Assembly: GCA_024644595.1 (NCBI GenBank)
Contig: JAHEHL010000002.1
Span: 103,774 to 167,773, forward strand
Source: Porticoccaceae bacterium
GTDB taxonomy: Bacteria > Pseudomonadota > Gammaproteobacteria > Pseudomonadales > Porticoccaceae
Length of the DNA stretch: 64,000 nt
Direction: 5' to 3'
The translations under genes and the position numbers were made by a program. This document shows positions 17,168-26,491 of this stretch, piece after piece. Under the pieces are notes generated by a model, which worked only from the letters and a program-made list of their open reading frames with translations, was not told the origin of the DNA and did no database searches. Each line of letters begins with the position of its first letter. Position 1 is the first letter of the stretch.

Positions 17168-18409
17168 CTACTGCTGACTGATATCTACTAGCGCGTCAAT
17201 AATGGTACTGTAATTCTCAAAAAATTCTTTCGAGGTTCCGTCCGCATACGTTGCCGGTGTAGCAATATCGCCCTGCAGCGTGATCACGCCAATGCTGTCC
17301 AAAAAGGCTGCCAGTTTTAGCCGGAAATCGACCGAGCCAATCCAGTTGATGTAACGCAACGCTCCCCAGTTCTGAACAGAGCCTTCACTAGGGTGATATT
17401 TTGTTATGCGGGTAAAGACAATATCATTTTCTCGATCGACGAAAATATACTGCCCAAATTTTCCACTGGCATTAAATATTTCTGCGCTATCGTCATGACG
17501 TGAAATCCACCAGTGCAAAGAATAGCCGCGCTCTTGACTGATCGTAGAACTTTTCAAATCACCCCAGACTTTTGAAAAAGTCTGGTCAACAAAGTCAGAG
17601 GAAATAATTTGCTCGCCATTCCAGTTGCCACTGCGAGCAAATAACAAACCAAAACGTGAATACTGTCGCGCGGTCGTGTCAACACAACAATAGGTCAGTG
17701 GATTGCCTGCACTGTCGCGCCACAGGGTCACATCAGTCAGACCAATCTTATCGAATACGCGCTCGCGCAAAAGTTGGTCGGCCTTTATACCGGTGGCATT
17801 TTGCAGAATATCGGCCAGCAGCATTGAGTTGACATTATTGTACTCAAACTTCTGTCCGGCGGGCTTTTCAACGCCAACCGCACGCGCATAATCGAGATGA
17901 TCCGCAGAGAAAAACATCTCTTCATGCTCATGATCCGGCATCTCCAGACCACTGGTCATATCCAACAAGTCGCGGATACTGATCTCAGCGCGCTCGTCAT
18001 TAAAATATTCCAGATACTGACCAACCTTGTCATCGAGGCTCTTTATTTCTCCGCGGTCGATCGAAATACCTATCAGTGAAGCATAAAAACTTTTTGCCAT
18101 TGACCAGGAAGTACCATAGGACGACTTGTTATAGCCTTCGGCGTAACGCTCACCCACTAAAAAACCGTCTTTAATTAGCACGACAGCCTGGGTGGCATTG
18201 TCTTCAAATGAAAGATCAAACAAGCGATTTACTTTCGCCTGATCAATGCCTGCTTCAGATGCAGTTTTTTCTTGCCACTGCTCCTGTGGAGTTTGTTGTA
18301 AGTGCCGAAATTCGCCGCTAGAAACCTCTTCATGATGACCAGAAAAAACATAAGCTGAAAAAAATGTACTTGCTGCAAAGGCTAAAAGCGTCGTTAACGT
18401 CTTAAACAT
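17168..18409 (-). CDS. Serine hydrolase, beta-lactamase/esterase class C-like
   Basis: The 413-residue protein has a signal peptide (MFKTLTTLLAFAASTFFSAYVFS), a catalytic Ser-x-x-Lys (SMAK, Ser 103) and a Tyr-x-Asn motif (YNN). This is the penicillin-binding-protein-like fold of COG1680 esterases and EstB-type enzymes. The final triad element in class C proteins, often HTG or HxG, is not clear here (SGKFGQ is a candidate). The substrate is unknown. The frame is open to 18496, but the ATG at 18409 starts the signal peptide. It is divergent from proteorhodopsin; the 242-base intergenic region between them must hold both promoters. Confidence 0.82.
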   Translation of the reverse strand: MFKTLTTLLAFAASTFFSAYVFSGHHEEVSSGEFRHLQQTPQEQWQEKTASEAGIDQAKVNRLFDLSFEDNATQAVVLIKDGFLVGERYAEGYNKSSYGTSWSMAKSFYASLIGISIDRGEIKSLDDKVGQYLEYFNDERAEISIRDLLDMTSGLEMPDHEHEEMFFSADHLDYARAVGVEKPAGQKFEYNNVNSMLLADILQNATGIKADQLLRERVFDKIGLTDVTLWRDSAGNPLTYCCVDTTARQYSRFGLLFARSGNWNGEQIISSDFVDQTFSKVWGDLKSSTISQERGYSLHWWISRHDDSAEIFNASGKFGQYIFVDRENDIVFTRITKYHPSEGSVQNWGALRYINWIGSVDFRLKLAAFLDSIGVITLQGDIATPATYADGTSKEFFENYSTIIDALVDISQQ

Positions 18410-18584
18410 ATTATCAATCTCATTTTTAAGTAGGCAGATTATATAAGCGAAAATCCGGTTTAGCTTTATAAAAAATCGATTCTTGAAAATTTGCACTTAC
18501 TGCTGTTTACCGATAGATTAGAGGGCGCGGTGAACCCTTAATCACAAAAAAGGGGATCTGCTGACGGGGCACAGTGTGTTTCCA

Positions 18585-18614
18585 TTGCATAAAAAAAACA
18601 AAGCATGCTAGTGC
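18585..18614 (+). promoter_or_regulatory. Possible proteorhodopsin promoter
   Basis: TTGCAT at 18585-18590 and TAGTGC at 18609-18614, preceded by TG (extended -10), lie 18 bases apart and 37 bases before the opsin ATG. The -10 box is poor, so this is only a candidate. A good Shine-Dalgarno (AGGGG) sits 8 bases before the ATG. Confidence 0.25.
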
Positions 18615-18651
18615 TCATAACAATAAAAATGTCTAACTGTAGGGGTTACAT

Positions 18652-19341
18652 ATGACTAACAACTTATCCGCCAACGATCCCGTTGGTATTTCCTTTTGGT
18701 TAATTTCCATGGCGTTGGTTGCTGCCACGGCATTCTTCTTCGTTGAACGCGATCGTGTCGCGGGCAAGTGGAAGACGTCTCTGACAGTATCTGGTCTGGT
18801 TACTCTGATCGCAGCGGTGCACTATTTCTATATGCGCGATGTCTGGGTTGCCACCGGCACTTCACCAACGGTTTTCCGCTATATCGACTGGCTACTCACC
18901 GTGCCCCTGTTGATGATCGAGTTCTATCTGATCCTCTCTGCCGTAGCGAAGGTTCCAGCTGGCGTGTTCTGGCGCTTACTGGTTGGTACCGTGGCTATGT
19001 TGGGCTTCGGTTACGCCGGTGAAGCTGGACTGATGGATGCCAAAGTGGCGTTTATTCCATCAATGGCGGCCTGGTTCTACATTATCTGGGAAATCTTCAA
19101 AGGCGAAGCCAGCCAGATCAATGCCGGACTGGCCAATCAACACGTACAAAAAGCGTATAAGACAATGACCTTGCTGGTTACTGTGGGTTGGTCAATCTAC
19201 CCACTGGGTTATTTCTTCGGCTACTTTGGTGGTGGAGCAGATGCAGTCACTCTGAACGTTGTATACAACGTGGCTGACTTCTGGAACAAGATCGCCTTTG
19301 GTGTAGTTATCTGGGCAGCTGCAGTAGCTGATTCAGAATAA
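18652..19341 (+). CDS. Green-absorbing proteorhodopsin, light-driven proton pump
   Basis: A seven-helix retinal protein of 229 residues. The Schiff-base lysine is Lys 213 (DFWNKIAFG), the proton acceptor Asp 79, the donor Glu 90 and the counter-ion-linked His 57. All are offset by 18 from standard numbering (K231, D97, E108, H75). The spectral tuning position 105 is Leu 87, which predicts green absorption near 520 nm. The protein lacks the cleavable N-terminal signal found in SAR86 proteorhodopsin and starts in MTNNLSANDP. It pumps protons out of the cell in light. Retinal is supplied by the crt-blh genes just downstream. Confidence 0.98.
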   Translation: MTNNLSANDPVGISFWLISMALVAATAFFFVERDRVAGKWKTSLTVSGLVTLIAAVHYFYMRDVWVATGTSPTVFRYIDWLLTVPLLMIEFYLILSAVAKVPAGVFWRLLVGTVAMLGFGYAGEAGLMDAKVAFIPSMAAWFYIIWEIFKGEASQINAGLANQHVQKAYKTMTLLVTVGWSIYPLGYFFGYFGGGADAVTLNVVYNVADFWNKIAFGVVIWAAAVADSE

Positions 19342-19360
19342 GTACTACCGGTTGAAAGAC

Positions 19361-19389
19361 AGAAAGGGTCGGCGCAGCCGGCTCTTTCT
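19361..19389 (+). terminator. Strong hairpin between proteorhodopsin and crtE, likely partial terminator
   Basis: Thirteen base pairs (two of them G-U) with a 3-base GCA loop, placed 20 bases after the opsin stop and 60 bases before crtE. The downstream tract is CTCTC then AAAAATT rather than a run of T, so termination may be incomplete. A stable 3-prime hairpin could also protect the opsin mRNA. Both effects would raise opsin over the carotenoid enzymes. Confidence 0.6.
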
Positions 19390-19449
19390 CTCTCAAAAAT
19401 TATAAAGACAAGTAACTACACAGGTTACGATTTAAAAAGGGTACTACCA

Positions 19450-20412
19450 ATGTCCCCAACACAGATTAAAAACCGATTGAATGGTCTGGCTCAGCTGGAT
19501 GCGCTGTATAAAAGCGAAATGCCTGATGCTAAAAGTAGTCTGGCAGCCGCTGCTAATTACCATTTCAAGAATCCGGGAAAATCTTTTCGTGCGCAACTTG
19601 CGCTGACCAGCGGTAATGCGCTGACTTTAAGTCAACAAGATAATTTACATTGGGCTGCGGCTTGCGAGCTGTTGCACAATGCTTCACTAATTCACGACGA
19701 TATCAGCGACGCCAGCACCCACCGACGTGGGCAAGAGAGTATCCACCAGCACTTTGGTGCCGATATGGCGCTCTGTCTCGGCGACTGGATGGTGGCTAAA
19801 GCCTTTGAGCTCGGCGCCAGAAACTCCCAGCATGGGGGTTCGCTGGTGACCTTGTTAGCTCAGGCGATGCAGGAAACCTGTAGTGGTCAGATCTCTGATA
19901 TTACCCAGCGCGACTGCGCCGAATTAGACGAATGGGAGCGGATCGCTAAAGGCAAAACCGCCCCGCTATTAATTGCACCGATTAAGGGCGCTGCCATTGC
20001 AGCCGGACTCAATGCAGACTTGAGCAGCCTTGATCGACTGGTGGAATTCTGCGGCCTGGCCTATCAGGGACGCAACGATATAGACGACATTATTCCCTCA
20101 AGCCACCGCTCCAGTGATCTCGACGGCCGAAAACCCAACCTCGTTGTGAGCCTATTCTCCCAGGAAGGTACTGGCGCCGATGACTTCAACCTCTGGTATA
20201 AATCTGACGATATCAGTAAGGTCAGCCACTGGCAGAAACGTATCGCCAGCAGCGATGTTATTTTGCAGGCCAATCAGTTTGTCGATTATTGGTTGGCACA
20301 GGCAGATCTGCTGGTACTTTCGGTGCCAACGCCACTGCAGTCGGTGACAGCCGGACTGGTTGCCTCAGTAAAAGGCAAGGCGACCAGCAAACGCCAAGGA
20401 CAGATCGCTTGA
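19450..20412 (+). CDS. crtE: Geranylgeranyl diphosphate synthase
   Basis: CrtE elongates isoprenoid diphosphates to the C20 GGPP used for carotenoids. The 320-residue protein shows the first aspartate-rich motif DDISD (residues 83-87) after LLHNASLIH, and the second as NDIDD (209-213) in GLAYQGRNDIDD. The GKSFRAQLAL segment is an equivalent of the substrate-binding GK-RP block. An AAGGG Shine-Dalgarno lies 8 bases before the ATG. It starts the tightly overlapping crtE-I-B-Y-blh-idi block. Confidence 0.95.
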   Translation: MSPTQIKNRLNGLAQLDALYKSEMPDAKSSLAAAANYHFKNPGKSFRAQLALTSGNALTLSQQDNLHWAAACELLHNASLIHDDISDASTHRRGQESIHQHFGADMALCLGDWMVAKAFELGARNSQHGGSLVTLLAQAMQETCSGQISDITQRDCAELDEWERIAKGKTAPLLIAPIKGAAIAAGLNADLSSLDRLVEFCGLAYQGRNDIDDIIPSSHRSSDLDGRKPNLVVSLFSQEGTGADDFNLWYKSDDISKVSHWQKRIASSDVILQANQFVDYWLAQADLLVLSVPTPLQSVTAGLVASVKGKATSKRQGQIA

Positions 20413-21914
20413 CAGAAGAACTTCAGCAGGATGCTCAAAGAGTAGTTGTTATTGGAGCAGGGTTTGCCGGTATGGCCACGGCATTGCGATTGCGCGCGCT
20501 CGGCTACCAGGTCACATTACTCGAACGGCTGCAGAGTCTCGGTGGTCGCGCTCAGGTTTTTGAGCGTGGCGGGTATCGCCATGATGCCGGGCCCACTGTG
20601 ATTACAGCACCGTTTCTGTTTGATGAATTGTTTGAACTGTTTGATGAAAAGCTCGAAGATTATCTCGAGTTTGTTCCGCTCGATCCCTTTTATCGCTTTC
20701 ACTTTGCCGATGGCAGTCAGTTCGACTATCGCGCCTCAATTGAGGATACGCTTGATGAGATTCGCCGCTTCAGTCCCGATGATGCAGACGGCTATCTCAA
20801 GTTGCTGGAGAAATCGAAAGAAGTCTACGACATTGGCTTTAAACAGCTGGTGCATCGACCCTTTACTCGGGTATGGGATATGGTCAAGCAGATCCCCGCC
20901 CTGCTGATGCTGAAGTGCTACCGCACGGTTTCGCAGATGGTTAACAGCCATTTAAAGCATCCATTAATACGCCAGGCGTTTTCTATTCACCCTTTGTTGG
21001 TGGGTGGTAATCCGTTCAAGACCACAGCTATCTACACATTGATCCACTATCTCGAGCGACGCTGGGGTGTGTTTTTCTGTATGGGTGGTACTGGCAAGTT
21101 GGTTGATGAACTGGGCGCGCTGATGCGACGCCAGGGCATTGATATTCAGTACGGTGCCGATGTCGATGAGATTATTGTTCAGAATAAACAGGCGACTGGC
21201 GTGCGACTGCGCTCCGGTGCGGTGCTCGATGCCGACCTGGTGGTATTTGGCGGCGACCCGGAAACCTGTTACCAACATCTGCTGCCGGCGAAAAAGCGCT
21301 CGTTCAGTCTGCCAAAAATTAAAAAACAGTACTCAATGGGGCTCTACGTGCTCTACTTTGGTACGCGCAAGCTCTATCCTGACGTGGCTCACCACAGCAT
21401 CTGGATGGGACCGCGTTTTAAAGAATTGCTGGCGGAGATTTTTGATAGCAAAAAAATGAGTGACGACTTTTCGCTCTATCTTCATCGTCCTACCGCGACG
21501 GATAAAAGCTTCGCACCTGAAAACTGTGAGTCGTTCTATGTACTCTGTCCGGTGCCCAATCTACAGGGCGATGTCGACTGGGAGAGTGAGGCGCCGATTT
21601 TGCGTGACCGAATTGTCAGCGCCTTGGAAGAGACCATCCTGCCAGAGCTCTCATCGGTGATAGAAGAGGTTTTCTGGATGACGCCAGAAGATTTTGCCAG
21701 CGACTACCGCTCAATGCATGGCGCTGGATTTTCAATTGAGCCACGCTTGACCCAATCGGCCTGGTTTCGCTTTCACAACCGCGATAGCGCAATTTCTAAC
21801 CTTTATTTTGTCGGTGCGGGCACGCATCCAGGCGCCGGGTTGCCAGGCGTGGTGAGTTCGGCCAAGGTGGTCGAAGAATTACTGACCGGCAAAGAGGTCG
21901 GGTCCGGCGGTTAG
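20409..21914 (+). CDS. crtI: Phytoene desaturase (lycopene-forming)
   Basis: CrtI desaturates phytoene to lycopene with FAD. The N-terminal dinucleotide motif VVVIGAGFAGMATA is followed by the GGRAQVFERGGYRHDAGPTVI block, and the C-terminal VGAGTHPGAGLPGVV segment is the bacterial CrtI signature. The frame is open back to 20289, but those residues come from crtE in another frame. A TTG at 20409 overlaps the crtE stop as TTGA, and AAGGA lies 8 bases before it. The resulting 501 residues is the normal length. It is translationally coupled to crtE. Confidence 0.96.
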   Translation: MTEELQQDAQRVVVIGAGFAGMATALRLRALGYQVTLLERLQSLGGRAQVFERGGYRHDAGPTVITAPFLFDELFELFDEKLEDYLEFVPLDPFYRFHFADGSQFDYRASIEDTLDEIRRFSPDDADGYLKLLEKSKEVYDIGFKQLVHRPFTRVWDMVKQIPALLMLKCYRTVSQMVNSHLKHPLIRQAFSIHPLLVGGNPFKTTAIYTLIHYLERRWGVFFCMGGTGKLVDELGALMRRQGIDIQYGADVDEIIVQNKQATGVRLRSGAVLDADLVVFGGDPETCYQHLLPAKKRSFSLPKIKKQYSMGLYVLYFGTRKLYPDVAHHSIWMGPRFKELLAEIFDSKKMSDDFSLYLHRPTATDKSFAPENCESFYVLCPVPNLQGDVDWESEAPILRDRIVSALEETILPELSSVIEEVFWMTPEDFASDYRSMHGAGFSIEPRLTQSAWFRFHNRDSAISNLYFVGAGTHPGAGLPGVVSSAKVVEELLTGKEVGSGG

Positions 21915-21917
21915 AAG

Positions 21918-22838
21918 ATGAATAAACCGCAGGCAAAACAGGTATTAGCGCAGCATGGAAAATCGTTTTACTGGGCCAGCTTGTTTCTCGGTGCAAACCT
22001 CGCAGACCGCGCTGCACGTCTCTATCAATTTTGTCGCTTTGTCGATGACCTCGCCGACGGTGATCTGCCCGATCGGCTCGACTCACTGGAAGATATTCGT
22101 GCCGGACTGGATGACCCAAATCACCCCGCCGTCTCACAGATTCCCGAGTTAAACGCATTTGTTAGCTTGGCCAATGAGGCCAATATCCCACTGCGCGCGG
22201 CGAGCGAACTACTCGATGGGATGCTGCGCGACCAACACCCTACCGCCCTGACTACCGAAATCGAACTGCTGCGCTACTGTCATGCAGTGGCCGGCACTGT
22301 GGGTTTGATGATGTGTCGAGTGCTCGACTGTCAGAATTCGCGTGCTGACGCCTTTGCCATTGATCTCGGGGTGGCGATGCAACTTACCAATATTGCTCGG
22401 GATGTGCTTGAAGATGCGCATATGCAGCGACGTTACCTTCCCGCTGACTGGCTACCCGCTAACTGGGCCGACTCGGAACTGAGCCCCACCACCATTGCCT
22501 GCGCTGCCAACGACTGTCATCTGCCGGTAGCCAGCGCCATCAACCATCTGCTGGAACTGGCCGAACGTTACTATGCCAGCGCCCTAACCGGTATTAACCT
22601 GCTGCCCTGGCGCAGCCGCTATGCGATTATTGTGGCGCTCTGCATCTACCGCCAGATTGGCCGACAACTGCAGCGCAACGGCTTGCAGTGGTGGCGAGGC
22701 CGCACGGTGGTGAGCCAGTGGCGCAAGATCATACTCAGCCTGGCCAGTTTGATTCATCTTGTACCGCGAGAGGTTCCGGCCCATGATGAGGGTTTGCACA
22801 GTGCATTACAGGGGTTAGCCGGTGTCGAGCGAAATTGA
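21918..22838 (+). CDS. crtB: Phytoene synthase
   Basis: CrtB joins two GGPP head to head to form phytoene, the first committed carotenoid step. The 306-residue protein contains the two Asp-rich sites: RFVDDLAD near residue 40 and the QLTNIARDVLEDA segment near residue 155, with RRYLPADWL after it. It starts 3 bases after the crtI stop and overlaps crtY by 17 bases. Confidence 0.95.
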   Translation: MNKPQAKQVLAQHGKSFYWASLFLGANLADRAARLYQFCRFVDDLADGDLPDRLDSLEDIRAGLDDPNHPAVSQIPELNAFVSLANEANIPLRAASELLDGMLRDQHPTALTTEIELLRYCHAVAGTVGLMMCRVLDCQNSRADAFAIDLGVAMQLTNIARDVLEDAHMQRRYLPADWLPANWADSELSPTTIACAANDCHLPVASAINHLLELAERYYASALTGINLLPWRSRYAIIVALCIYRQIGRQLQRNGLQWWRGRTVVSQWRKIILSLASLIHLVPREVPAHDEGLHSALQGLAGVERN

Positions 22839-23937
22839 TATTGCCATTATTGGTGGCGGCAATGCCGGTCTAACGCTGGCAACACTGCTGTCTCAGCAGA
22901 CCAATCCGCCGCAGACAGTGGTGATCGAACCGCAAACCGCCGAGCAGCGTGACTGCAGTTGGGGGCTGTGGGCAGAAGCCGGTCAAGTACAGCAGCTTGA
23001 GCACTCGATGATGGGACGCTGGCAACGTTGGCAGCTGGTTGATCACAATCACCGAGTGGTACAAAACAGCAACCAATACAATTATCTGAGCCTCAGCTCC
23101 GCCGACTATCTGCTCGGCTGTGCCGCACAGTTGCGCGAGCCGGTAACACTGGTCCAAGAGTCGGTGAGCAGCGTTCAACCTGATGGTGATAGATTGTTGG
23201 TCGAGACCCATAATCAGCGCTATCACGCACGTCAGGTCTACGATAGCCGTCCCCCGAAAGTGATTGAAAACGGTTTGCGGCAACATTTTCTCGGCTGGCA
23301 TATTCACAGCAAACAGCCCATCTCTCATCCAGATATCGCTACCTTGATGGACTTTCGAGTGGACCAGACCAAAGGGTTGCACTTTATTTATGCGCTGCCC
23401 TTTTCTGATCACCACATGCTGGTCGAATCGACCTTGATTTCACGCACGGTGGAGGCGCGGGACTGGTATCGCAGCGCGATCGAAGGCTGGCTGAGAGACA
23501 ACGATATTGAAGTAGAAAACCTTATCCATGAAGAGGCCGGCGTCATCCCCATGGATCAACTCGAAGCGAACCCGCACGCAGGGGAGTCCAGGATCGCAGC
23601 AATTGGTGCTGCCAGCGGTGCGGTGCGACGCTCGTCAGGCTATGCCTTTCAGCATATTCAGCAGCAGGTCGGCGCTCTAGCTGATGGTATTGCCAAAGGC
23701 GATATGCGGGTTCCGCCAGCGATCTCCAGTCAGCTGACATCGATGGACAGGTTATTTAATGGGGTATTACTGAATCGGCCAGATCTCGCCATATCACTGT
23801 ATATGCGCATGGCGCAGACCCTTAATGGCGATCAATTTGCGCGGTTTATGCTGGGCAGAGCAACGCTAAGTGATTGGATGCGGGTGATTATGGCTATGCC
23901 CAAAATTCCTTTTTTAAGGCAGTTATTGCATGCCTGA
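22822..23937 (+). CDS. crtY: Lycopene beta-cyclase
   Basis: CrtY closes both ends of lycopene to give beta-carotene. The 371-residue flavoprotein opens with a nucleotide-binding IAIIGGGNAGLTLA and has the DCSWGLW-type segment and the RRSSGYAFQHIQ block typical of CrtY/CrtL cyclases. The start is GTG 22822 inside the crtB 3-prime end. It overlaps blh by 8 bases. Confidence 0.93.
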   Translation: MSSEIDIAIIGGGNAGLTLATLLSQQTNPPQTVVIEPQTAEQRDCSWGLWAEAGQVQQLEHSMMGRWQRWQLVDHNHRVVQNSNQYNYLSLSSADYLLGCAAQLREPVTLVQESVSSVQPDGDRLLVETHNQRYHARQVYDSRPPKVIENGLRQHFLGWHIHSKQPISHPDIATLMDFRVDQTKGLHFIYALPFSDHHMLVESTLISRTVEARDWYRSAIEGWLRDNDIEVENLIHEEAGVIPMDQLEANPHAGESRIAAIGAASGAVRRSSGYAFQHIQQQVGALADGIAKGDMRVPPAISSQLTSMDRLFNGVLLNRPDLAISLYMRMAQTLNGDQFARFMLGRATLSDWMRVIMAMPKIPFLRQLLHA

Positions 23938-24790
23938 GTGGAATACGACAATTGGCTTATCAGCCGCCTCTTACTGGGCCCTTGCCGCTGTCTTACTTAT
24001 CGGCGTGCCCCATGGCGGGCTGGATGCGGCAGTGGCACGGCGGGTCGGCTGGCCGAAGGGCCTTTTGCCATGGCTCGGTTTCCACCTGCTCTATATTGGA
24101 CTGGCTGCGGCCGTCGCCTGGCTCTGGTGGCTCTACCCGCTGATCAGCCTGGTATTTTTCCTCTTCATCTCAGCGCTACATTTCGGCAGCAGTGATATTC
24201 GTCAGATCCAATCGCCGTTTTCACTGCCGGCCTCGCTGCCATTAATCTGCCATGGCGGCTTAGTGACCATCGCTATACCTGCACTGCAGCAGGATGCAGT
24301 ACAGCCACTGTTCAGCGCACTGATCGGCGCGGACAACAGTTTTTGGTTGCTGAAGCAGATTGATCATCTGCTGCTGCCCTGGGTCTTGGCGCTTTTTGCC
24401 TACTGTATCTACACCGTTTATCAGCCGCGCTGGCGGGGCTCACTGATCATGCTACTTGTATTCGTAGTGGCGGCTTGGCGGTTGCCGCCGCTGGTCAGCT
24501 TTGCACTCTATTTTTGCCTTTGGCACAGCCGCAACCATATGCTGCGTATTTGGCGCAGTATCAGCTTGCAGGACCGTCCGCGCAGTGCCCGAGAAACTGT
24601 TATTTATTCAGTGCTGGCCTATGCCGTAGCGGCCCTGTACTTTTTCCTGCAGACTGGAGGGAGCTGGACAGCCAATCTGTCGATGACCCCCGCTCTACTC
24701 CAATTGACCTTTATCGGTCTCGCGGCGCTGACGGTGCCGCATATGGTATTAATCGATTTTATCCACGGGCAGAGAGAGCACCATGACTGA
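23930..24790 (+). CDS. blh: Beta-carotene 15,15'-dioxygenase (retinal-forming, Blh)
   Basis: Blh is an integral membrane iron oxygenase that cleaves beta-carotene into two retinal molecules, providing the chromophore of proteorhodopsin. The 286-residue protein has about eight hydrophobic helices and the conserved histidines of the Brp/Blh family: PHGGLD near residue 28, ALHFGSSD near 84, LWHSRNH near 200 and VPHMVLID near 265. It lies in the expected place between crtY and idi. Confidence 0.94.
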   Translation: MPEWNTTIGLSAASYWALAAVLLIGVPHGGLDAAVARRVGWPKGLLPWLGFHLLYIGLAAAVAWLWWLYPLISLVFFLFISALHFGSSDIRQIQSPFSLPASLPLICHGGLVTIAIPALQQDAVQPLFSALIGADNSFWLLKQIDHLLLPWVLALFAYCIYTVYQPRWRGSLIMLLVFVVAAWRLPPLVSFALYFCLWHSRNHMLRIWRSISLQDRPRSARETVIYSVLAYAVAALYFFLQTGGSWTANLSMTPALLQLTFIGLAALTVPHMVLIDFIHGQREHHD

Positions 24791-25790
24791 TATCAGCCAA
24801 CGCAAAGCCGACCATATCAATCTGGCGCTGGATGCCAAGCATCAAGCCGACCAGTCAGCTGGCTTTGAACAGATTCGGTTTATTCACAATGCCCTGCCAG
24901 AGCTGTGTATGGATGACGTTGATAGTTCAACGCTATTTCTCAACCACCACTGCTCTGCACCGCTCATTATTGGCGCCATGACCGGTGGCTGTGAGCACGG
25001 CGAAACCATTAATCGCCATCTCGCTGAGGCCGCAGAGCACTGCACCATTCCAATGGCTGTGGGCTCACAGCGCGCCGAGCTGGAATCCGGACTGGCATCG
25101 AAGGTCCGCAAGTGGGCACCAAACGCTTTGTTACTCGGCAATATCGGTGCAACACAGCTGCAACAGCAGGGTGTCGAGCTGGCTCAGAGGGCTATCGACA
25201 GCATCGAAGCCAACGCCATGGTGGTTCATCTCAACCCCTTACAAGAACTGGTCCAACCCAATGGTGACCGTGACTGGCGCGGTGTTCTCAATGCGATTGA
25301 GCAGTGCTGTGCGCGTGTCGATGTGCCTGTGATTGTTAAAGAGGTGGGTGCGGGTATCAGCATCGCAACAGCTCAACGGCTTATGGATGCTGGCGTCACC
25401 TGGATTGACGTTGCCGGACGCGGCGGCACTAACTGGGCGAGCATCGAGAGTGCTCGAATTAATCAGTCAAGGGAGCAACAAATTGCCTCAGCGTTTCTTG
25501 ACTGGGGTATGCCAACGGTAGAGCTTATTGCTGGATTACGCGCCCAATCTGGGCGGCTCGGCATTATCGCCTCGGGAGGCGTGCGTCATGGCCTCGATAT
25601 CGCACGCAGTGTGCGGCTGGGCGCTGACATGACTGCTATGGCACAGCCTTTTTTGCAACCTGCTCTAGAGTCCAGCGAGGCAGTGATTGAGAAAATTACT
25701 ATCTTCAGTGAGCAGTTGCGCTGGGCGATGTTTTTAACCGGCAGTAAAAATCTCGAGCAATTGCAATCCGCGCCATTGCTCAACGCGTAA
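24783..25790 (+). CDS. idi: Isopentenyl-diphosphate isomerase, type II (FMN-dependent)
   Basis: This FMN and NAD(P)H-dependent enzyme interconverts IPP and DMAPP, supplying the starter for GGPP. The 335-residue TIM barrel has the RKADHI start, IGAMTGG, AVGSQRAEL, the VHLNPLQELVQP-GD segment, VKEVGAGIS and a C-terminal IASGGVRHGLDIA phosphate-binding loop. Type II, also called fni, differs from the type I enzyme of E. coli. It is the last gene of the retinal block, overlapping blh by 8 bases. No clear terminator is seen in the 229 bases before the rubrerythrin gene. Confidence 0.94.
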   Translation: MTDISQRKADHINLALDAKHQADQSAGFEQIRFIHNALPELCMDDVDSSTLFLNHHCSAPLIIGAMTGGCEHGETINRHLAEAAEHCTIPMAVGSQRAELESGLASKVRKWAPNALLLGNIGATQLQQQGVELAQRAIDSIEANAMVVHLNPLQELVQPNGDRDWRGVLNAIEQCCARVDVPVIVKEVGAGISIATAQRLMDAGVTWIDVAGRGGTNWASIESARINQSREQQIASAFLDWGMPTVELIAGLRAQSGRLGIIASGGVRHGLDIARSVRLGADMTAMAQPFLQPALESSEAVIEKITIFSEQLRWAMFLTGSKNLEQLQSAPLLNA

Positions 25791-26019
25791 ACTGGCTGTG
25801 CATAGAGGTGGTCAACTATTTCAATTGAACTGCCAGCTGAGGGAAATGAATAACTCATCAGGCAAAATTTAATTGATAACATCCATTGAAGAAATCAATT
25901 GGCTGAACCATATCGATTTACCATACACTGTGCTTAACGTTGGGAGTGGATCGCTTTAGTCGGTGCCTCCGATGTCATTGCAATGAAAGTAAAACCAACC
26001 AAAGATAGAGGAATGAGAT

Positions 26020-26439
26020 ATGTCTTTAAAAGGATCAAAAACAGAGCAAAGCTTGAAGGACGCATTTGCTGGTGAATCACAAGCCAACCGTCGTTACCTG
26101 TACTTCGCCGCCAAGGCCGATGTTGAAGGTTACAACGATGTAGCATCAGTATTCCGTTCAACTGCTGAAGGCGAAACCGGCCACGCACACGGCCACCTTG
26201 AGTATCTTGAAGAGTCTGGCGATCCAGCGACTGGCATGCCATTCGGTGGAACTGCTCAGAACCTGGAAAGCGCCATCGCCGGTGAAACTCACGAATATAC
26301 CGATATGTACCCAGGTATGGCTAAAACAGCTCGTGAAGAAGGCTTTGACGAAATCGCTGACTGGTTTGAAACTCTGGCGAAAGCCGAGCGCAGCCACGCC
26401 AACCGTTTCCAGAAAGCTCTGGATCAGTTGGACGCTTAA
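26020..26439 (+). CDS. Rubrerythrin-type diiron protein without rubredoxin domain
   Basis: A 139-residue four-helix ferritin-like protein. Iron ligands are visible as [10 protein letters not shown] (Glu 19) and [13 protein letters not shown] (Glu 51, His 54, repeated in the second half as [13 protein letters not shown] and [11 protein letters not shown]). The C-terminal rubredoxin domain of classical rubrerythrin is missing, as in sulerythrin/erythrin. Such proteins reduce hydrogen peroxide with an external electron donor. The following Fe-S oxidoreductase is a natural candidate for that donor. Confidence 0.9.
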   Translation: MSLKGSKTEQSLKDAFAGESQANRRYLYFAAKADVEGYNDVASVFRSTAEGETGHAHGHLEYLEESGDPATGMPFGGTAQNLESAIAGETHEYTDMYPGMAKTAREEGFDEIADWFETLAKAERSHANRFQKALDQLDA

Positions 26440-26491
26440 GTTTTACGCGACATTTGATCGCTAAAGCTGCGTTTGAAAAGCAACACAAACA

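Noticed and set aside
17168-18496. Antibiotic-resistance beta-lactamase
   Set aside because: The SxxK and YxN motifs fit the broad serine-hydrolase/esterase group, but the third motif is not of the true class C type, so resistance cannot be claimed.
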